22,932 nucleotides of DNA from Tieghemiomyces parasiticus. Lineage: Eukaryota; Kickxellomycota; Dimargaritomycetes; Dimargaritales; Dimargaritaceae. Position 1 is the stretch's first letter. Each line of letters starts with the position of its first letter. The stretch covers positions 1 to 22,932 of the forward strand of contig JANBPT010000791.1 in NCBI GenBank assembly GCA_027575765.1. The letters are read 5' to 3'. Made by a program: the position numbers and the translations under genes. Shown in pieces: positions 19,871 through 22,932 of the stretch. The notes below the pieces were generated by a model that saw nothing but the letters and a program-made list of their open reading frames with translations, was not told where the DNA came from and ran no database searches.

Positions 19871-20963
19871 TCTGCAGTGCACTATAGGCGATGGATGAGT
19901 AGGCACGCATGGGAGGTGTTGGGACTGTTGGCCAGTGCCGCTGTTATAGCTTTAGTGAACGAGGAACAGCGAAGGCAAAGCTAAGGATTCGGTGTTAGGT
20001 TCCAATGTGTGAAAACACGAATCACAAAGATATTAGAACGACCATAATTCGCCATGAACTTTCGTTGGCCGTTGTCGACCGCGTTGGATCATTTCTAAAC
20101 CTTCAAACTAAAGGGGAAAATAGATGTACGCCGCATTCATCACTGATTTCCGAATATAACGTGGCGAAGGGGATAGGGGATCCCTCCCCCCTTGCTTGCC
20201 CCGATCACCCCAGGGCCCTTTTATTTGGGAATGTGGCTTACCAAGGGCAAACTGCGTTCCATGTACAAAGGTATTGCGGGTTCGAGACCAAACCCAATCC
20301 TGGTATCACCCTTCCCTTCACTTCCTTACACATCTTCAACAAAGTCGAGATGGATCTCATTGTTTCAATCCACATCTTCCTCGTCGCAATTAAACCATAC
20401 CCAATTCTCCTTGTCTATCTCAACCCAAAAATGTGATACGTCCATATAGGAAGGGGGATTTAAGGCAGTAGAGAATCGCAAATGCGGGGCTCACCATCAG
20501 GTCATAAAAATTAGTAAATAGGCTAGAGCATATGCAAGTCAATCAACTTTATTGGTAGGAGACCACCAAAAGGAGTGCACGAAAACGTAACTTGGGTACC
20601 CAAACAGAATCAAGTGAGTGGTAGACCTATGTGGCACCTACTATCATGGTGTATGCATGTGTGTGTGTGTGTGTGTGTGTATGTGTGTGGTTCAGCGTAA
20701 TTGTATCTATAGGTGAAGCGAAATCGTTGGAGACTTCTAAGCTGGAGATCTCAAGTCACAGTGTTCCAGATAAAACCTTGGAGAATCGATAATGTCGAAT
20801 CGATTGGTGTAAATCATTCCAGAATTATACTATTTATCACTTCACATAGGGCTTTTGGTAACCATCCATCTTGACTACTTTTAAAGCCCCCTCTCCCACT
20901 CTGCTCAAATAAGCCAGGCGTGATGTACGGGCTCTTATCTGTAGTTACTATCTGGAGGGCCAC
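19871..20963. other. Intergenic region, no gene recognised
   Basis: AT-richer than the genes. An ATG-initiated frame at 20005-20436 (+, 143 codons) is present, but its codon use is unlike the real genes and its product resembles nothing I know, so it is not called. A possible pol III A/B-box pair lies at 20234-20289 and a TG microsatellite at 20658-20680. The last few hundred bases may include the unresolved 5' end of the mariner copy. Confidence 0.4.
20658..20690. repeat. (TG)n microsatellite
   Basis: About eleven uninterrupted TG units, then an interrupted ATGTGTGTGG extension. Confidence 0.8.
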
Positions 20964-21945
20964 AAGGCAGATGGTTTTCTAAATGTTTTGACTGCCAAGC
21001 TGGGCCCAGCTGCCCCTAGCCATTCCGCCATTGACAGATGGCTTGCTTGCTTTCGCAGATGATCCTTGTTCTGGCCACTCATCAGATGACATTGGTGAAC
21101 ACTATGGGGACATGTTCCTGAGATGGCTGGGGGAAGACCCTTGACTTACTACTGAGCAGCTGGCCTGGGCCTGCCGTGCATCCTCTAGTACCATGTGCAG
21201 TGTCCTGCCCAGGGACCTGGGGCTGCACAGCCATTTCAATCACTTGGTCCCCCCCACAACCTCACTGATGGACAGCACCACCAGTAGGTACGTTTTGCCA
21301 CCGAGTTCCTGGAGGGGTTCGATGGGATCAGTGTCTATACCTGCTGGACTTCATTGTCACAGACAATGGGACTTGGGTGTACCTTTGTGATCCACCTGCT
21401 GGCTCCAATGGTCAAAGGTGGTTCCCTAATGGTGGCCCTGTCCAAACTGAGACCCACTAAGGCCGTACCACACCCAAGGTGATGTGGACCATTGTTTTTC
21501 ACCAGGCGTGGCCTACTACTCCTGGATGTCAAACTCCCTCGTTGTCAAGGTCTCCACCAAACTCTATGTAGAGTAAGGGCTGAAGCCCATGGTCCAGGCC
21601 TGGGTGGATGCACATGGAAGTCTGGACCATTACCCTCCACGGCTCTACCATGAGAATGCACCACTGTGGCATGCTGCAGCTACCCAGACCTACATTTCCA
21701 CTTTTAAACTCAAACTTCTTTTGGCCCCGCCCTGCAGTCCTCCTGACCTGGCCCCCTGCGACCTCAGGCTGTTCAGGAATATCAAACGGCGACTGAGGGG
21801 TAAAAAGTTCGCCACACTGGAGGCGGTTATGGATGTCTGGCGATCGGAGCTAGCCAGACTCCAACCAGGTGAGTTTAGAGCCAGCTTTGATGGCTGGCTA
21901 GAACGAGGTTGCTGAGTGGTACAGAATGATGGTAATTCTATTTAA
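20964..21945 (+). pseudogene. Decayed mariner-type (IS630/Tc1/mariner) transposase
   Basis: Pieces of one transposase appear in order but in changing frames. The first helix-turn-helix tail (KLGPAAPSHSAIDRWLACF, from about 20982) is in one frame. A second frame starts at 21058 with DDPCSGH and the second helix-turn-helix region (EQLAWACRASSSTMCSVLPRD). A third, around 21347, has IVTDNGTWVY with the first catalytic Asp near 21362. A fourth, near 21507, has RGLLLLDVKLP. The last begins before 21649 and has HENA, CSPPDLAPCD, NIKRRLRGKKF and WLERGC. At least four frameshifts and in-frame stops (TGA 21142, TAA 21458, TGA 21913) break it. The second catalytic Asp is Glu (21652), and the third Asp codon is at 21760. 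The spacing between the last two is 35 residues rather than the 34 usual in mariners, owing to an extra proline. The copy is dead. Its terminal inverted repeats were not found. Confidence 0.85.
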
Positions 21946-22932
21946 TAAACATCATTTGACTTAGACAAATCCTAAACAATATGGTAGCACCTATACACGC
22001 AAACCAGCAGCGGTTGCCAGGAGTCGCAGGTGACAGAGGTCGGGCAACTAAGACCCTTTAGACACGGCGTATCATAATAGGGTAGCTGGCCTTCACCCTC
22101 CTAATCCCATCTTCCTAGTTGCCAATAAACTGCGTACGAGCCTAACCTCTTTCTCTTCGATTCCCTCGTTAGCAAGCACCACACCTGACACAACCCATTA
22201 CGGACTGGGACTATTGCTTAACGCACCACTGCGCTATTAATGTCACTCTACATAGTCCTCTTCTGAAGTTCTAGTGCGTATTCAGCTTATTTATCCTAGC
22301 GCAATGTATACATCCTCCTATTATGGTATTTCCATAGTTTCAATGTTGAGGAAGGTCTCACTAAAATTTGTGAGCTCTACGTCAGCTCGTAGACTTACCA
22401 CTTGAAACTTGGTAAAATATGATGTGGGAGCCATTATCTTTAACAAATATTGACTATACGATACAGCGTGTGAGCTTCATAAGGTTGTATTCAGCCGACT
22501 AAACCAACTATCGGCGACACTTCAGGATATCCTCAGGCTTTTTCAATATTATGAAAAGCAGTATCAGTCGTCTTTCTTTCCAGCTATTGTAGAGTACCCC
22601 CTTCCTCCCGTCATTCACACGACACTTCTAGCTGCACTCAAATTGCTGGATGTCCTGACGTTTTATTTGCTTGGCAGGCATAATCCTTATTCGCAACGTG
22701 GACGGGTTGTGTAAGGTACGAGTTTATTGGGTAATAAAAGCTAAGCAGCGCAAGAAGTAAGGAAGGGGCGAGTTCTACAACCACTAGTACGTTCCGTCAG
22801 ATGGAATCCAATAAGCCGTGGTTAGGGCTGGTGTCCACGTGTGCAATGTATCGGGTTAGCAGTGACCGTGCCTGCGGTGGTAGGCGTGGGTGCAGCGGTG
22901 GCACCGTCGGTTCCAGTAGTGGGAGCGAATGC
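21946..22932. other. Intergenic region, no firm gene
   Basis: No gene, tRNA or repeat could be supported. The sequence after the mariner copy is AT-rich to about 22550. At the right edge (22825-22932) a GC-rich, triplet-like stretch is open on the minus strand as a Thr/Pro/Ala-rich peptide. It may be the end of a gene lying outside the window and is treated as a finding only. Confidence 0.4.

Noticed and set aside
20005..20436. A 143-codon ATG-initiated open frame downstream of a TATA-like element
   Set aside because: Several ATGs precede it after the TATA element, codon use is unlike the real genes, and the product resembles nothing known. A real orphan gene cannot be fully excluded.
1..22932. 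CRISPR arrays, bacterial operons or phage genes
   Set aside because: No regularly spaced direct repeats or ribosome-binding-site-led gene clusters were seen. The spliced genes show the DNA is eukaryotic.

Overview
The window looks like nuclear DNA of a fungus, probably an early-diverging filamentous lineage. The evidence is eukaryotic gene structure (GT-AG introns of 183 to 434 bp, ATG starts, TATA boxes), a Cmr1/WDR76-type WD40 protein, a cAMP-receptor-like seven-helix receptor and a mitochondrial aspartate aminotransferase with a targeting presequence. The lineage is an inference from gene content; no rRNA or other marker is present. Coding exons are visibly richer in G+C at third positions than their surroundings.

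Layout. 1-1018: no gene seen. 1028-3590 (+): TATA box, short leader and two-exon gene for a Cmr1-like protein (656 aa). 3591-9070: about 5.5 kb without a convincing gene, with several long C runs. 9071-11036: TA-rich stretch, then a TATA box at 9537 and a pyrimidine-rich stretch of about 1.5 kb almost devoid of ATG. 11037-12182 (+): single-exon GPCR-like receptor (381 aa). 12183-13650: 3' intergenic region between convergent genes. 13651-13890 (-): small 79-aa protein with two TATA modules upstream. 14139-16650: no gene seen. 16660-17330: pyrimidine-rich upstream region of the next gene, with a CCCCT repeat. 17331-19135 (+): three-exon mitochondrial aspartate aminotransferase (430 aa). 19464-19793 (-): small protein (109 aa) with an N-terminus that looks mitochondrial, convergent with the aminotransferase. 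19871-20963: no gene seen, with a TG microsatellite and a possible pol III A/B-box pair. 20964-21945 (+): decayed mariner-type transposase. 21946-22932: nothing firm, possibly the end of a Thr/Pro/Ala-rich ORF entering from the right on the minus strand.

The genes are independent transcription units with no shared pathway: chromatin/DNA repair (Cmr1), signalling at the membrane (receptor), aspartate-glutamate metabolism (aminotransferase) and two orphan small proteins. For four of the five genes the annotated start is the first ATG downstream of a TATA-like element; the receptor is the exception, with two short upstream ORFs in its presumed leader. No dramatic new multi-gene system is visible. 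The most unusual feature is the long, ATG-depleted, pyrimidine-rich region before the receptor gene.
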